64,000 bases of DNA, taken from contig NZ_HG966617.1 of the NCBI RefSeq assembly GCF_000689395.1, positions 287,521 to 351,520 of the forward strand, in the 5' to 3' direction. Both the position numbers and the translations under genes were made by a program. Positions 34,685-43,601 of this stretch are shown here, piece by piece; position 1 is the first letter of the stretch, and each line of letters starts with the position of its first letter. The stretch comes from Candidatus Phaeomarinobacter ectocarpi (GTDB lineage Bacteria; Pseudomonadota; Alphaproteobacteria; CGMCC-115125). The notes under the pieces were generated by a model. The model was not told the origin of the DNA. It saw only the letters and a program-made list of their open reading frames with translations, and ran no database searches.

Positions 34685-37600
34685 ATGTCTGGGCGCGATG
34701 ACAACAATCCCACTGACGCTCACCATGAGTCCTATCGTTCCATAGCGGATGCGGATCGCCCGCGGGGCATTCTTGGGTTCTTTGTAGTCCACCGCAACGC
34801 CGCCAATCTTCTGATGGGCATGCTGGTGGTTGCCGGGCTTTATGCCCTCACCCAACTCAACACGCAGTTTTTTCCAAAGACCGAAGTGCCCACAATTTCC
34901 GTCGTCATCGCATGGCCCGGTGCCAGTGCCGAGGACGTTGAAGGAAACATCATCGAGGCTATTGAGCCCGAGGTGAGGTTTCTTGATGGGGTGGACAGCG
35001 TCGACAGCTATGCCCGCGAAGGCGTGGCACAGATTGTCGTCGAGTTTGCCAGCGGCGCCGATATGCAAAAGGCGCAGTCAGATATCGAGCAGGCCGTCTC
35101 AAGCGTCACGACCTTGCCGCAGGACAGCGAGCGCGCTGTCATCAGCCGTTTTATCTTCTATGAGTCTGTTGCCGCGCTGGCCATCTCTGGCCCCTTTACG
35201 GAAAGCGCCTTGCGCGCTTATGCGAAAGACATTCGCGACGAGCTCTTGAACTCCGGTGTTGACCGTGTGGTCATGAAAGGCGTGCGCGACCCGGAATTGA
35301 TCGTCGAAGTTTCCGAAGCCAATTTGCGTCGCCTCGATCTATCGGTCGCAGACGTATCCGCACGCATCCGACAGGTCAGCCAGGACCTGCCATCCGGCAC
35401 CCTTGAAGGCGCTCAGGAAAAGCAACTGCGGTCCATGGGTCTGGCAACCGATCCTGCATCTCTTGGAGCCATTGAAATCAAGTCGCTCGCGGGCGGCGAA
35501 AAGGTTCGCCTTCAGGACATTGCTGAGATTCGCGATGGGTTTGATGACAGTCAGCCAACCGGTCTGCGTGGCGGCCAGCTTGCCATGCAGCTTGATATCC
35601 AACGCGCGATGACCGCTGACACGCTCGACGTTCAGGCGAATGTGGAAAAGGCTCTGGCCGGACTGACATCCACATTGCCTCCGACGCTCAGGGTCGAGAT
35701 GTTCAACGTGCAAGCTGATCTGGTTTTTGACCGGATCATGCTGTTGGTGAAAAACGGCGTCGGGGGCCTGCTCCTTGTGCTGGCCATCCTGTTCGTCTTC
35801 CTGAATGCGCGCGTCGCCTTCTGGGTATCGGCCGGTATCCCCGTGGCCATGATGGCAACGCTGGCTGTCATGCTGGCAACAGGCCAGTCCATCAACATGA
35901 TCTCGCTGTTCGCACTTATCATGACCATTGGCATCATCGTCGATGACGCCATTGTGGTTGGCGAACATACAACGACCTTGCGCGAAAAGGGTCACCCACC
36001 TGCGGTTGCGGCCTATCTGGGTGGCAAACGCATGTTTGGTCCTGTGTTCGCTGCAATCCTGACAACCGTCGCCGCCTTTGCGCCTATTCTGCTGATTGGC
36101 GACATCATCGGGCAGATCCTGCGCGCAATGCCGCTGGTGGTGATGGCCGTAATGGTCGCCAGTTTGGTCGAGTGCTTTTTGGTGTTACCCGGTCACATGC
36201 ATCATGCCCTCGAAGGGAGCATGAAGCAGAGTCGTTTTCATGCATGGTTCAATGCACATTTTGCGCGCTTCCGTGATGGCCCCTTTCGCCGGATTGTCGC
36301 CGTCTCATTTGACATGCGCTACACGACGCTGGCCATTGCTGCAGCAGCCTTCATTATCTGCATCGGGTTGATGCAGACAGGGCGGGTCGGCTTCCAGTTC
36401 TTCCCATCGCCCGAAGGCGAGACAGTGGACGCCACCGTGGTTTTTGCACCGGGCACTCCGCGCGAAACAACCCAGGATGCCATCGAACAGATTGATGCAG
36501 CGCTGGAGCGCGCGGTTCTCGAGCTCGCTGGCGAAGATGGCAAGCTCGTACAGATGTCATATGGCACCATCGGCGAAACCGGCGGGTCCTTCAGTGCAAC
36601 CAGCGGTGACAACCGAGGCAGCCTTCAGGTTGAGCTTGTGGCCTCAGAGCTGCGCAGCATCCGCACCCGCGACCTTGTGGCTGCATGGCGCGCCGAGCTG
36701 CCGGTTATTCCCGGTGTTGAGCGCATTGCCCTCAAGGAACGCCGCGGTGGCCCTCCTGGCCGCGACCTTGATGTACGTCTGACCGGCGGTGACCCGCGTG
36801 AGCTGAAAGCAGCCGCCCTTGAAGTCCGCGACCTGCTGGCAACATTTGACGGCGTGTCTGACATTGAAGACGACCTGCCTTATGGCAAGCAGGAACTGAT
36901 CCTTGAAGTCAATCCGCGCGGCGCAGCGCTGGGCTTCACAACGGAGACGGTCGGCCGTCAGGTACGCAACTCATTCGAAGGTGCCATCTCAAAACGATTT
37001 GCCCGTGACGATGAAGAGGTGACAATCCGCGTGCAGTTGCCGGACGCTGAAAAATCACGCGCGCTTGAGGATCTGTTTCTGCGTACCGATCAGGGCCGCG
37101 AAGTGCCTTTAACGGAAGTTGTTTCCATTCGTGAGCAGTCCGGTTTCTCACGGTTGCGCCGGGAAGACGGCAAGCGGTTTGTTTCCATCGCTGCGGAGGT
37201 TGACGCGCTTGCAACGGACTCAAACGCCATCATCCGCGCACTTCCGGACGCTGGGTTGTCCGACATCGCAGCCAAATACAATCTGAACTTTGAGTTCTCA
37301 GGACGTGCCGAAGAACAGGGTGCAGCATTTGCAGACCTTGGGGCAGGCAGCCTGATTGCCTTGGTCGCGATCTACATCATTCTGGCGTGGGTTTTCGCCA
37401 GCTATGCGCGTCCTATCGTTGTGATGTCGATCATTCCATTTGGTCTTGTTGGCGCTGTGCTTGGCCATCTGGTCATGGGCTTTGATCTCACCATCCTGAG
37501 CTTTGTCGCCTTGCTCGGCTTGGCTGGCATTCTGGTGAATGACTCGATCATTCTCGTCGACCAGATCGACAACCGTCTCGACGAAGGCAAGAGCGTGAGA

Positions 37601-37939
37601 GACGCTGTGATCCACGGCGTGCAGGACCGATTGCGTGCTGTGCTTCTGACGTCGCTAACGACGGTCGGTGGGTTAACGCCGCTCCTGTTTGAAACAAGTC
37701 TGCAGGCCCAGTTCCTGTTGCCCATGGCCATCACGCTGGCATGGGGGCTTGCAACAGCGACTTTCCTGGTCCTGCTTGTCGTTCCGGCCATTTTGGGGAT
37801 TCAGGAAGACGCCCGTGCACTGTTTGGGCGTAAGCGGTCGCCGCGCATCATCGATATTGATGCTGAGGCTTGGGAAGATGCGGATGCCCGCATCGCTGAA
37901 CGTGACAATGTTCGCCGCATTCCCCGGCCGGGCGAATAA
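34685..37939 (+). CDS. RND-family efflux pump, inner-membrane subunit
   Basis: 1084 aa proton-driven exporter of the AcrB/HAE1 type. After a 35-residue cytoplasmic tail, TM1 precedes a large periplasmic porter domain. The TM4 proton-relay acids are seen in GIIVDDAIVVGEHTT, a second porter half follows, and LNDSIILVDQ-like LVNDSIILVDQIDNR marks TM10. Pump and adaptor form one operon. Substrate could be lipophilic compounds, consistent with the lifestyle but unproven. No dedicated regulator is adjacent. Confidence 0.94.
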   Translation: MSGRDDNNPTDAHHESYRSIADADRPRGILGFFVVHRNAANLLMGMLVVAGLYALTQLNTQFFPKTEVPTISVVIAWPGASAEDVEGNIIEAIEPEVRFLDGVDSVDSYAREGVAQIVVEFASGADMQKAQSDIEQAVSSVTTLPQDSERAVISRFIFYESVAALAISGPFTESALRAYAKDIRDELLNSGVDRVVMKGVRDPELIVEVSEANLRRLDLSVADVSARIRQVSQDLPSGTLEGAQEKQLRSMGLATDPASLGAIEIKSLAGGEKVRLQDIAEIRDGFDDSQPTGLRGGQLAMQLDIQRAMTADTLDVQANVEKALAGLTSTLPPTLRVEMFNVQADLVFDRIMLLVKNGVGGLLLVLAILFVFLNARVAFWVSAGIPVAMMATLAVMLATGQSINMISLFALIMTIGIIVDDAIVVGEHTTTLREKGHPPAVAAYLGGKRMFGPVFAAILTTVAAFAPILLIGDIIGQILRAMPLVVMAVMVASLVECFLVLPGHMHHALEGSMKQSRFHAWFNAHFARFRDGPFRRIVAVSFDMRYTTLAIAAAAFIICIGLMQTGRVGFQFFPSPEGETVDATVVFAPGTPRETTQDAIEQIDAALERAVLELAGEDGKLVQMSYGTIGETGGSFSATSGDNRGSLQVELVASELRSIRTRDLVAAWRAELPVIPGVERIALKERRGGPPGRDLDVRLTGGDPRELKAAALEVRDLLATFDGVSDIEDDLPYGKQELILEVNPRGAALGFTTETVGRQVRNSFEGAISKRFARDDEEVTIRVQLPDAEKSRALEDLFLRTDQGREVPLTEVVSIREQSGFSRLRREDGKRFVSIAAEVDALATDSNAIIRALPDAGLSDIAAKYNLNFEFSGRAEEQGAAFADLGAGSLIALVAIYIILAWVFASYARPIVVMSIIPFGLVGAVLGHLVMGFDLTILSFVALLGLAGILVNDSIILVDQIDNRLDEGKSVRDAVIHGVQDRLRAVLLTSLTTVGGLTPLLFETSLQAQFLLPMAITLAWGLATATFLVLLVVPAILGIQEDARALFGRKRSPRIIDIDAEAWEDADARIAERDNVRRIPRPGE

Positions 37940-37963
37940 CCACCCGACCGGGATAGGTGCGGT

Positions 37964-39973
37964 TTACCAGTGAATGCCGCGGGTAAGCGCTGCCAGCGCC
38001 ACGGCTTCATTGCTGACTTTCGGTTGAGCCTTGTCGCCCGGCTTGCCGCCCTTGGCAGCATCTGAATCCGGGAACAACCGATAGGTGGTGTTGAAGATCG
38101 TGTTCATGGCCTTTGGGGCCAGTGCCCACAACACCTGCGCGAATGTACCAAGGCGGGTACTCACGCTGGTTGGCTTTTCAATGATGGCCCGGCAAATGAG
38201 ATTGGCTGCATCGTCCGGGGCCAGCGTCGGCACGTGATCGTACATCTTGGTGGGCGCGATCATTGGCGTGCGAACCAGCGGCATGTACACATTGGTGAAG
38301 TTGATGTTGTTGTGCTGGTACTCAGGCGCTGCACAGGAGGAGAACGCGCCCAGCGCCGACTTTGATGCCACATAAGCGGAGAACCGTGGCTGGTTGGCCT
38401 GCACACCAATCGACAGGATGTTGATGATGTGCCCGTTGTTCTGGTTCACCATGTGCGGAAGGAAGCCCATGATGAGACGCAGCGCACCAAAGTAGTTCAG
38501 CTGCATCGTGCGTTCAAAGTCATGGAAGCGGTCATAGGATAGTGATACAGACCGGCGGATTGAACGACCGGCATTGTTGACCAGAACGTCAGCTCGTCCC
38601 AGATCATCAATCACCCTCTTCACGAACTTGTCGCAGTCTTCAATCTCTGCCGCATCAAGGGTGTAGGCGTGGACTTTGCCTTTGCCCTTCTTTTGAAGGT
38701 GTACTTTTGTCTCAGCCAATGTTTCGGCCGTACGTGCGGCAATCACCGTGGTGGCGCCGGCAGCCACCAGCTTTTCAGCAACAGCAAGGCCGATACCAGA
38801 CGTGGCACCGGTCACAATCACCACCTTGCCTTTGACAGCACCTGACAGTGTGCGATCCTGGAACAGGGACGGATCAAGGTTGCGTTCCCAATAGTCCCAG
38901 AGCACCGGCGCATAGGATTCAAGCTCCGGGCACTTGATGCCGGACCCTTTGAGTGCCGCCGCTGTGTCCCGGTTGTCGAACTTGGTGGGATAGTTGAAGA
39001 ACTTCATCGTCGCGCGCGGAATGCCAAAGTCCGCCAGAACACCATCTGAGATCGTGCGTACTGGTGGAAGGTTCTTGATGCCGTCGCGAACGGCTTTTGG
39101 AATGAATTGGAAGATGCCTGCGTCAATACGCATGGCGAACTCTGGGCCATGTCCTGCGCGGGCAAAGGTGTTGAGCACGTCACCCACACGCATCCCCTCA
39201 GGATTGGTGAGGTGGAATGTCTTGCCGTTCAGACCGGGTTTATGCGCGATGTGGTCCATGGCATCTGCCACATAGTCCACCGGCACAATGTTCATGTAGC
39301 CGCCTTCGAGGCCTACCAGCGACAGCCAGCGCGGCAGGGCATTGCGCAGGCGCTGCAACATCTTGAAGAAGAAATAGGGGCCGTCGATCTTGTCGATGAA
39401 GCCCGTATCGCTATGACCAACTACAATGCCCGGCCGGTAAATCCGATAAGGGATGGTGCAGTTTTCGCGCACAACTTTTTCTGAGTCGTGCTTCGTCCGG
39501 AAATAGGGGTGTTCGTTTTCTTCCCATTCCTCGTACATGTCTTCGCGCCAGTAGCCATTGAACAGACCGGCGGCGGCGATGGAGCTTGTGTGATGGAAGC
39601 ACTTTGCTTTGACAGCTTCCGCAAAGGTCACCGCATTGTTGGTGCCTTCAACATTGGCCTTGATCTGGCTGTCCGCATCTTCGTTAGCGATGTCGTAGAT
39701 CGCAGCAAGGTGGAAGACATTGCCGATCTTGCCGCGAAGGGCAGTGATCTGCTTGGGAGAGACACCGAGCTTGGCTTTTCCAAGATCGCCTGTGACCGGA
39801 ACGATCCGGTCTGCAGCGTTGGGCGTCTTTTCTGACAGATCGTCAATCAGGCTTTTGATCTTTGCCTTGGAGCCTGAACGCACCAGCACATAGATCTTGC
39901 CTTTACGGGCCAGAAGATTTTCCAGCAGATGCCGACCGATAAAACCGGTGGCACCGGTCACAAAGCTGTCCAT
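37964..39973 (-). CDS. Two-domain fatty acyl-CoA/ACP reductase (Marinobacter FAR type)
   Basis: 669 aa with two Rossmann units. The N-terminal extended-SDR/NAD_binding_4 unit has TGATGFIG (7-14) and catalytic Y157-x-x-x-K161 (YFRTK). The C-terminal classical SDR has TGATSGIG (about 385-393), NNAGRSIRR and YVASK. Order, length and many phrases (RIYRPGIVVGHS, YAPVLWDYWERNLDP, RFHDFERTMQLNYFG) agree closely with my recollection of Marinobacter Maqu_2507. That enzyme reduces fatty acyl-CoA or acyl-ACP to fatty alcohol with NADPH. This predicts fatty alcohol or wax-ester synthesis here. No wax-ester synthase is in the window. Confidence 0.85.
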   Translation of the reverse strand: MDSFVTGATGFIGRHLLENLLARKGKIYVLVRSGSKAKIKSLIDDLSEKTPNAADRIVPVTGDLGKAKLGVSPKQITALRGKIGNVFHLAAIYDIANEDADSQIKANVEGTNNAVTFAEAVKAKCFHHTSSIAAAGLFNGYWREDMYEEWEENEHPYFRTKHDSEKVVRENCTIPYRIYRPGIVVGHSDTGFIDKIDGPYFFFKMLQRLRNALPRWLSLVGLEGGYMNIVPVDYVADAMDHIAHKPGLNGKTFHLTNPEGMRVGDVLNTFARAGHGPEFAMRIDAGIFQFIPKAVRDGIKNLPPVRTISDGVLADFGIPRATMKFFNYPTKFDNRDTAAALKGSGIKCPELESYAPVLWDYWERNLDPSLFQDRTLSGAVKGKVVIVTGATSGIGLAVAEKLVAAGATTVIAARTAETLAETKVHLQKKGKGKVHAYTLDAAEIEDCDKFVKRVIDDLGRADVLVNNAGRSIRRSVSLSYDRFHDFERTMQLNYFGALRLIMGFLPHMVNQNNGHIINILSIGVQANQPRFSAYVASKSALGAFSSCAAPEYQHNNINFTNVYMPLVRTPMIAPTKMYDHVPTLAPDDAANLICRAIIEKPTSVSTRLGTFAQVLWALAPKAMNTIFNTTYRLFPDSDAAKGGKPGDKAQPKVSNEAVALAALTRGIHW

Positions 39974-40104
39974 AGGACACCCTCCCCAAATTCGTTCCCT
40001 GTGTATCGAAAGCTTGGCTCATTGAGCGGCCAGCTCCCGTTGTTCTGACAGAAAGACTAGGGGAAACACGCCGCCTGTACAGGCAAAAGTGTGGGAAAGA
40101 GGCG

Positions 40105-41562
40105 CTATGACCGCCAAAAAATGCGCGAAAAGAGAATGAGCACCGTGAACAGCTCCAGTCGACCGATGAGCATGCCCAGTGCCATCAGCCATTTGGCCGT
40201 ATCCGGAATACCTGAAAAGTTGGCTGAAGGACCAACTTCCGGTCCAAGCCCGGGGCCGACATTGGCAATGGAAGTGGCGGCAGATGACAGGGCGGTGAGC
40301 GGCTCCAGCCCAGAAAAAGTCAGCAGCAATGCGAGCCCGCCGAAGCATGCAATGTAGAGGAAGAAGAAACTCATCACTGAAGCAGAGACACTTTCGGGGA
40401 TCGCTCTGCGATTGTAATGGGGAATGAAAATCCCGTGCGGGTAGATCATGCGGCGCAGATGACTGACGCAGGTGGCAGCAATCACCTGAACGCGGAAAAT
40501 CTTGAGGCCGCAGGAGGTGGATCCCGAGCACCCGCCGATAAACATCAGCGTAAAGAACAGTGCAATTGCGAACGGACCCCAGGCGCCATAATCCTGCGTG
40601 GCGTATCCGGTGCCCGTCATCACGGAAACGACGTTGAATGCCGCGTAGCGAATTTGTGCTTCGAAGGTTCCTTCAAGACCGCGCGCCATCTGATAGACAA
40701 TCATCGCAAGAGTCGCGATGCCGAGCAGGCTCAGAAACACCCGCACCTGCGTGTCCTGCAGGAACGGCATGGCCTTGCCACGAAACGCCTGGATATACAG
40801 AACGAAGGGCAGGCTGCCCGCGATCATGCCCGCAATAATGATGTAGTGGATGAGGGCGCTGTCAAAATGACCAACCGACGCGTCCCGCGTCGAATAGCCT
40901 CCGGTGGCGATGGTCGTCATGGCATGATTGATGCCGTCAAAAAAGCTCATGCCTGCAGCCCACAGGGCAAATGCGGTCACAACCGTAAAAATCACATAGA
41001 CGGTAGTGATGGTGCCCGCGAGACCGGCCGCGCTGGGCAGCACTTTGTCAGGCGTGTCAAATGCCTCCACCTTGAAGAGCTGCATACCACCGACCTGCAG
41101 GATCGGCAGAATGCTCACCGCCATGACGATGATCCCGATACCACCAAGCCATTGCAGCAGCGATCGCCAGAGGAGGAGTCCCGGCGCAACTGTATCGAGC
41201 CCCACAATGATGGTGGACCCGGTCGTCGTCAGCCCGGACATGCTTTCAAAAAAAGCGTCTGTGTAGGACAGGTTGAGTTCGGAGAAGGCAAAGGGCAGGG
41301 CGCCGAAGATCACCAGCGACAACCATACAGCCGGCACCAGCACAAAGGCCTGCTTGAGCGTCATGTCCCCCGCGCTGCCCCAGTTCATCAGGGCAAATGT
41401 GACGCCGAAGAAAGTGGTCACAACGGCTGACGCCAGGAAAACGCGCCAATCCGGATTGGAGACAGCCGCATCGTAAAGCGCTGGCAGCACCATCGCGATG
41501 CCCAGCGTTACGAGCAATATGCCCACCACCAGAAAAATTGGCCGCGCGTCAAACAGCGCCAA
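40105..41562 (-). CDS. trkH: Trk potassium uptake system membrane subunit TrkH
   Basis: 485 aa channel-like K+ transporter. All four selectivity-filter loops are visible: TTTGSTI, TTIATGGYST, VMTGTGYAT and SIANVGPG. It needs the cytoplasmic NAD-binding partner TrkA, not seen in this window. The start is a TTG at 41562 preceded by AGGGGAG; no ATG precedes the first membrane helix. Lies 74 bp downstream of apaG on the same strand and could be read through from metZ. Confidence 0.93.
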   Translation of the reverse strand: MALFDARPIFLVVGILLVTLGIAMVLPALYDAAVSNPDWRVFLASAVVTTFFGVTFALMNWGSAGDMTLKQAFVLVPAVWLSLVIFGALPFAFSELNLSYTDAFFESMSGLTTTGSTIIVGLDTVAPGLLLWRSLLQWLGGIGIIVMAVSILPILQVGGMQLFKVEAFDTPDKVLPSAAGLAGTITTVYVIFTVVTAFALWAAGMSFFDGINHAMTTIATGGYSTRDASVGHFDSALIHYIIIAGMIAGSLPFVLYIQAFRGKAMPFLQDTQVRVFLSLLGIATLAMIVYQMARGLEGTFEAQIRYAAFNVVSVMTGTGYATQDYGAWGPFAIALFFTLMFIGGCSGSTSCGLKIFRVQVIAATCVSHLRRMIYPHGIFIPHYNRRAIPESVSASVMSFFFLYIACFGGLALLLTFSGLEPLTALSSAATSIANVGPGLGPEVGPSANFSGIPDTAKWLMALGMLIGRLELFTVLILFSRIFWRS

Positions 41563-41636
41563 GGGCGTGCTCCCCTATCGGCATCGCGAGTGAATCAATC
41601 AGTGACGGGAGTTTAGAGTGCTAGAGGTGAAATGCG

Positions 41637-42098
41637 CTAGTTGACGCTTTTGAAATCATGCGGGCTATCAAGCGAGAACGCCGGAATGGCGACGTCGAAG
41701 CGTTCCCCGGCCCCTGACAACATGCCGTAAGTGCCACTCATGATGCCTGACGGCGTTGGAAGTGGTGCACCGGATGTGTACTCGAAGCATTCACCGGGTT
41801 CGATCACCGGCTGCTCACCGACAACACCATCGCCTCGAACTTCCTGGACGCGGCCAAACGCATCGGTGATGCGCCAGTAGCGGTCCTGCAGCTGCACGCT
41901 TTCACCACCTTCGTTTTCAATCTCAACCTCATAGGCCCACACATAGTGGTCCTCAGAGGGTTCGGACTGGTCATCAAGATAGACCGGACGCACCCGCACG
42001 CGGATGTTGCGGGTCAGCGCATCATAGAAGAAGTCGTCTTCGATCATGTCACCATCCATGTCCGCCTGGGCGAATTCCATGAAAATCGGGTCCGCCAT
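41637..42098 (-). CDS. apaG: ApaG (Co2+/Mg2+ efflux-associated) protein
   Basis: 153 aa, a DUF525/ApaG immunoglobulin-like domain with RNIRVRVRPVYLDDQS, WAYEVEIENEG, LQDRYWRITDAFGRV and FEYTSGAPLPTPSGIMSGTY. The family is about 125-135 aa. The first 25 residues are an extension, or the true start may be the internal ATG at 42047. Molecular function is unclear; genetic links are to Co2+/Mg2+ resistance and diadenosine tetraphosphate in enterics. Lies 42 bp after metZ. Confidence 0.93.
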   Translation of the reverse strand: MADPIFMEFAQADMDGDMIEDDFFYDALTRNIRVRVRPVYLDDQSEPSEDHYVWAYEVEIENEGGESVQLQDRYWRITDAFGRVQEVRGDGVVGEQPVIEPGECFEYTSGAPLPTPSGIMSGTYGMLSGAGERFDVAIPAFSLDSPHDFKSVN

Positions 42099-42140
42099 AG
42101 TGCAGCGCGTCCTTATTTTTAAAGTCTATTGCAATCGGTC

Positions 42141-43358
42141 TCAGGCTGCATCCAGCCCGAAACCAATGTCATCTGTCAGGTCAGCGGCATCTTCAAGGCC
42201 AACGGACAGTCTCAGCATTGCATCTGAGATGCCAAGTTCCGTTCGCGCTTCGGGAGTCAGGCGCTGGTGTGTCGTTGTTGCCGGGTGCGTAATGAGGCTT
42301 TTCGCATCCCCAAGGTTGTTACTGATCTTGATCACGCCGAGCTGGTTGGCGAGACGGAAGGCTGCTTCCTTGCCGCCTTTAACCTCAAAGGCAATCATGT
42401 TGCCGGGCAATTTCATCTGCGCCGCTGCCAGATTGTGCTGCGGATGGTCAGACCGTCCAGGATAGATCACCCGTGCAATCTTCTCCTGCGCGCCAAGAAA
42501 ATCGGCAACGGCGATCGCATTTTCACAGTGGCGCTGTACCCGCAAATCCAGTGTCTCCAGGCTCTTAAGCATGACCCAGGCGTTGAAAGGGCTCAGCGCC
42601 GGCCCTGTCTGCCGCAAGAAGTTTGCCAGATGGTCGGTGACGAATTCATCAGATCCCAGAACCACGCCGCCAAGGCAGCGGCCTTGACCGTCAATGTGCT
42701 TGGTGGCCGAATAAACCACCACATCTGCGCCAAATTCCATGGGTTTTTGCAGCACCGGCGTGGCAAAAACATTGTCCACCACCAGCCGTGCTCCCGCCTC
42801 ATGGGCAATATCAGCGACCGCTTTCAGGTCGATGATGTCCAAAGTGGGATTGGTAGGTGTTTCGAGAAAGAACACTTTTGTGTTCGGCCGACAGGCATCA
42901 CGCCATTGGTTAAGATCACAACCATCGATCAGCGTGCTTTCCACGCCAAAGCGCGGCAGCAACTCTTCAACGATGTAGCGGCACGAACCAAACAGCGCCC
43001 GGGCAGCAACAACATGGTCGCCGGCGCTGAGCTGACACAGCATGGAGGCAGTGACCGCAGCCATGCCCGTTGCAGTGGCGCGCGCAGCTTCCGCCCCTTC
43101 AAGCGCGATCATGCGCTCTTCAAACATCTGAACCGTGGGGTTGGAGAAGCGCGAATAGATGAAGCCATCACTTTCGCCCTTGAAGCGGGCTTCGGCCTGC
43201 TCGGCGCTGTCATAGACATAGCCGGAGGTCAGATACATCGCTTCGGATGTCTCGCCAAAGGGAGACCGCTGGGTCCCGCCATGCACCATTTCGGTCTGTG
43301 GACGCAGCTTGCGATCTGACACTGTGCTGCTCTTGCTATCGTTTGTTGGCTCGCCCAT
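42141..43358 (-). CDS. metZ: O-succinylhomoserine sulfhydrylase
   Basis: PLP enzyme of the Cys/Met metabolism family that makes homocysteine from O-succinylhomoserine and sulfide. 405 aa. The Schiff-base Lys lies in YSATKHIDGQGRCLGG, the cofactor region in ETPTNPTLDI, and the phosphate loop Tyr in YSRFSNPT. The start is ATG 43358, behind AAGGAGAAGG; the longer frame reaches into the leader. A SAM-II riboswitch with a terminator lies upstream, which supports metZ over cystathionine gamma-synthase or lyase alternatives. Confidence 0.93.
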   Translation of the reverse strand: MGEPTNDSKSSTVSDRKLRPQTEMVHGGTQRSPFGETSEAMYLTSGYVYDSAEQAEARFKGESDGFIYSRFSNPTVQMFEERMIALEGAEAARATATGMAAVTASMLCQLSAGDHVVAARALFGSCRYIVEELLPRFGVESTLIDGCDLNQWRDACRPNTKVFFLETPTNPTLDIIDLKAVADIAHEAGARLVVDNVFATPVLQKPMEFGADVVVYSATKHIDGQGRCLGGVVLGSDEFVTDHLANFLRQTGPALSPFNAWVMLKSLETLDLRVQRHCENAIAVADFLGAQEKIARVIYPGRSDHPQHNLAAAQMKLPGNMIAFEVKGGKEAAFRLANQLGVIKISNNLGDAKSLITHPATTTHQRLTPEARTELGISDAMLRLSVGLEDAADLTDDIGFGLDAA

Positions 43359-43380
43359 GGGGCCTTCTCCTTCAAACGCC

Positions 43381-43444
43381 CAAAAGAAAACCCGGCCTGT
43401 TTTCGCGTCCGCCACAAGGCAGCTCAAAAACACAAAAGGCCGGG
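43381..43444 (-). terminator. Riboswitch-controlled terminator before metZ
   Basis: On the minus strand CCCGGCC (43444-43438) pairs with GGCCGGG (43397-43391) across a 40-nt loop, followed by TTTTCTTTT. The 5' arm can alternatively pair with the aptamer P2 strand, suggesting regulated rather than constitutive termination. Confidence 0.65.
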
Positions 43445-43454
43445 GGGCGCCCGT

Positions 43455-43515
43455 CCGACCTTTTAGCGCTGTTGTTTAACGTGGCCGCAAGCCGGTCGGC
43501 TCAAATCACCACGGG
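43455..43515 (-). promoter_or_regulatory. SAM-II riboswitch
   Basis: The minus strand shows the SAM-II architecture in order: P1 5' arm CGTGG, the conserved TGATTTGA, P2 5' arm CCGACC, CTTGC, P1 3' arm CCACG, TTAAA, GCTAAA, and P2 3' arm GGTCGG closing the H-type pseudoknot. P1 pairs 43509-43513 with 43480-43484, and P2 pairs 43494-43499 with 43455-43460. SAM-II is a class found mainly in Alphaproteobacteria before metA, metX and metZ. High SAM should switch off metZ. The aptamer ends about 97 nt before the ATG. Confidence 0.93.
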
Positions 43516-43601
43516 TGCCTTGAAAAGCTCCGATGAGCGCTTCAGGCAAGGCGAGTCATACGCCGACGTGCAGATAGGGTCAAGCTGGCCTGAATCGGTC
43601 T

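Noticed and set aside
42267-43319. 350-aa plus-strand ORF antisense to metZ
   Set aside because: Exact overlap with a strongly supported PLP enzyme; high-GC antisense frames are often open. The same reasoning removes 55779-56921 (antisense to FMO), 40417-41430 (antisense to trkH), 17947-18816 (antisense to phoR) and 15139-16011 (antisense to SDR).
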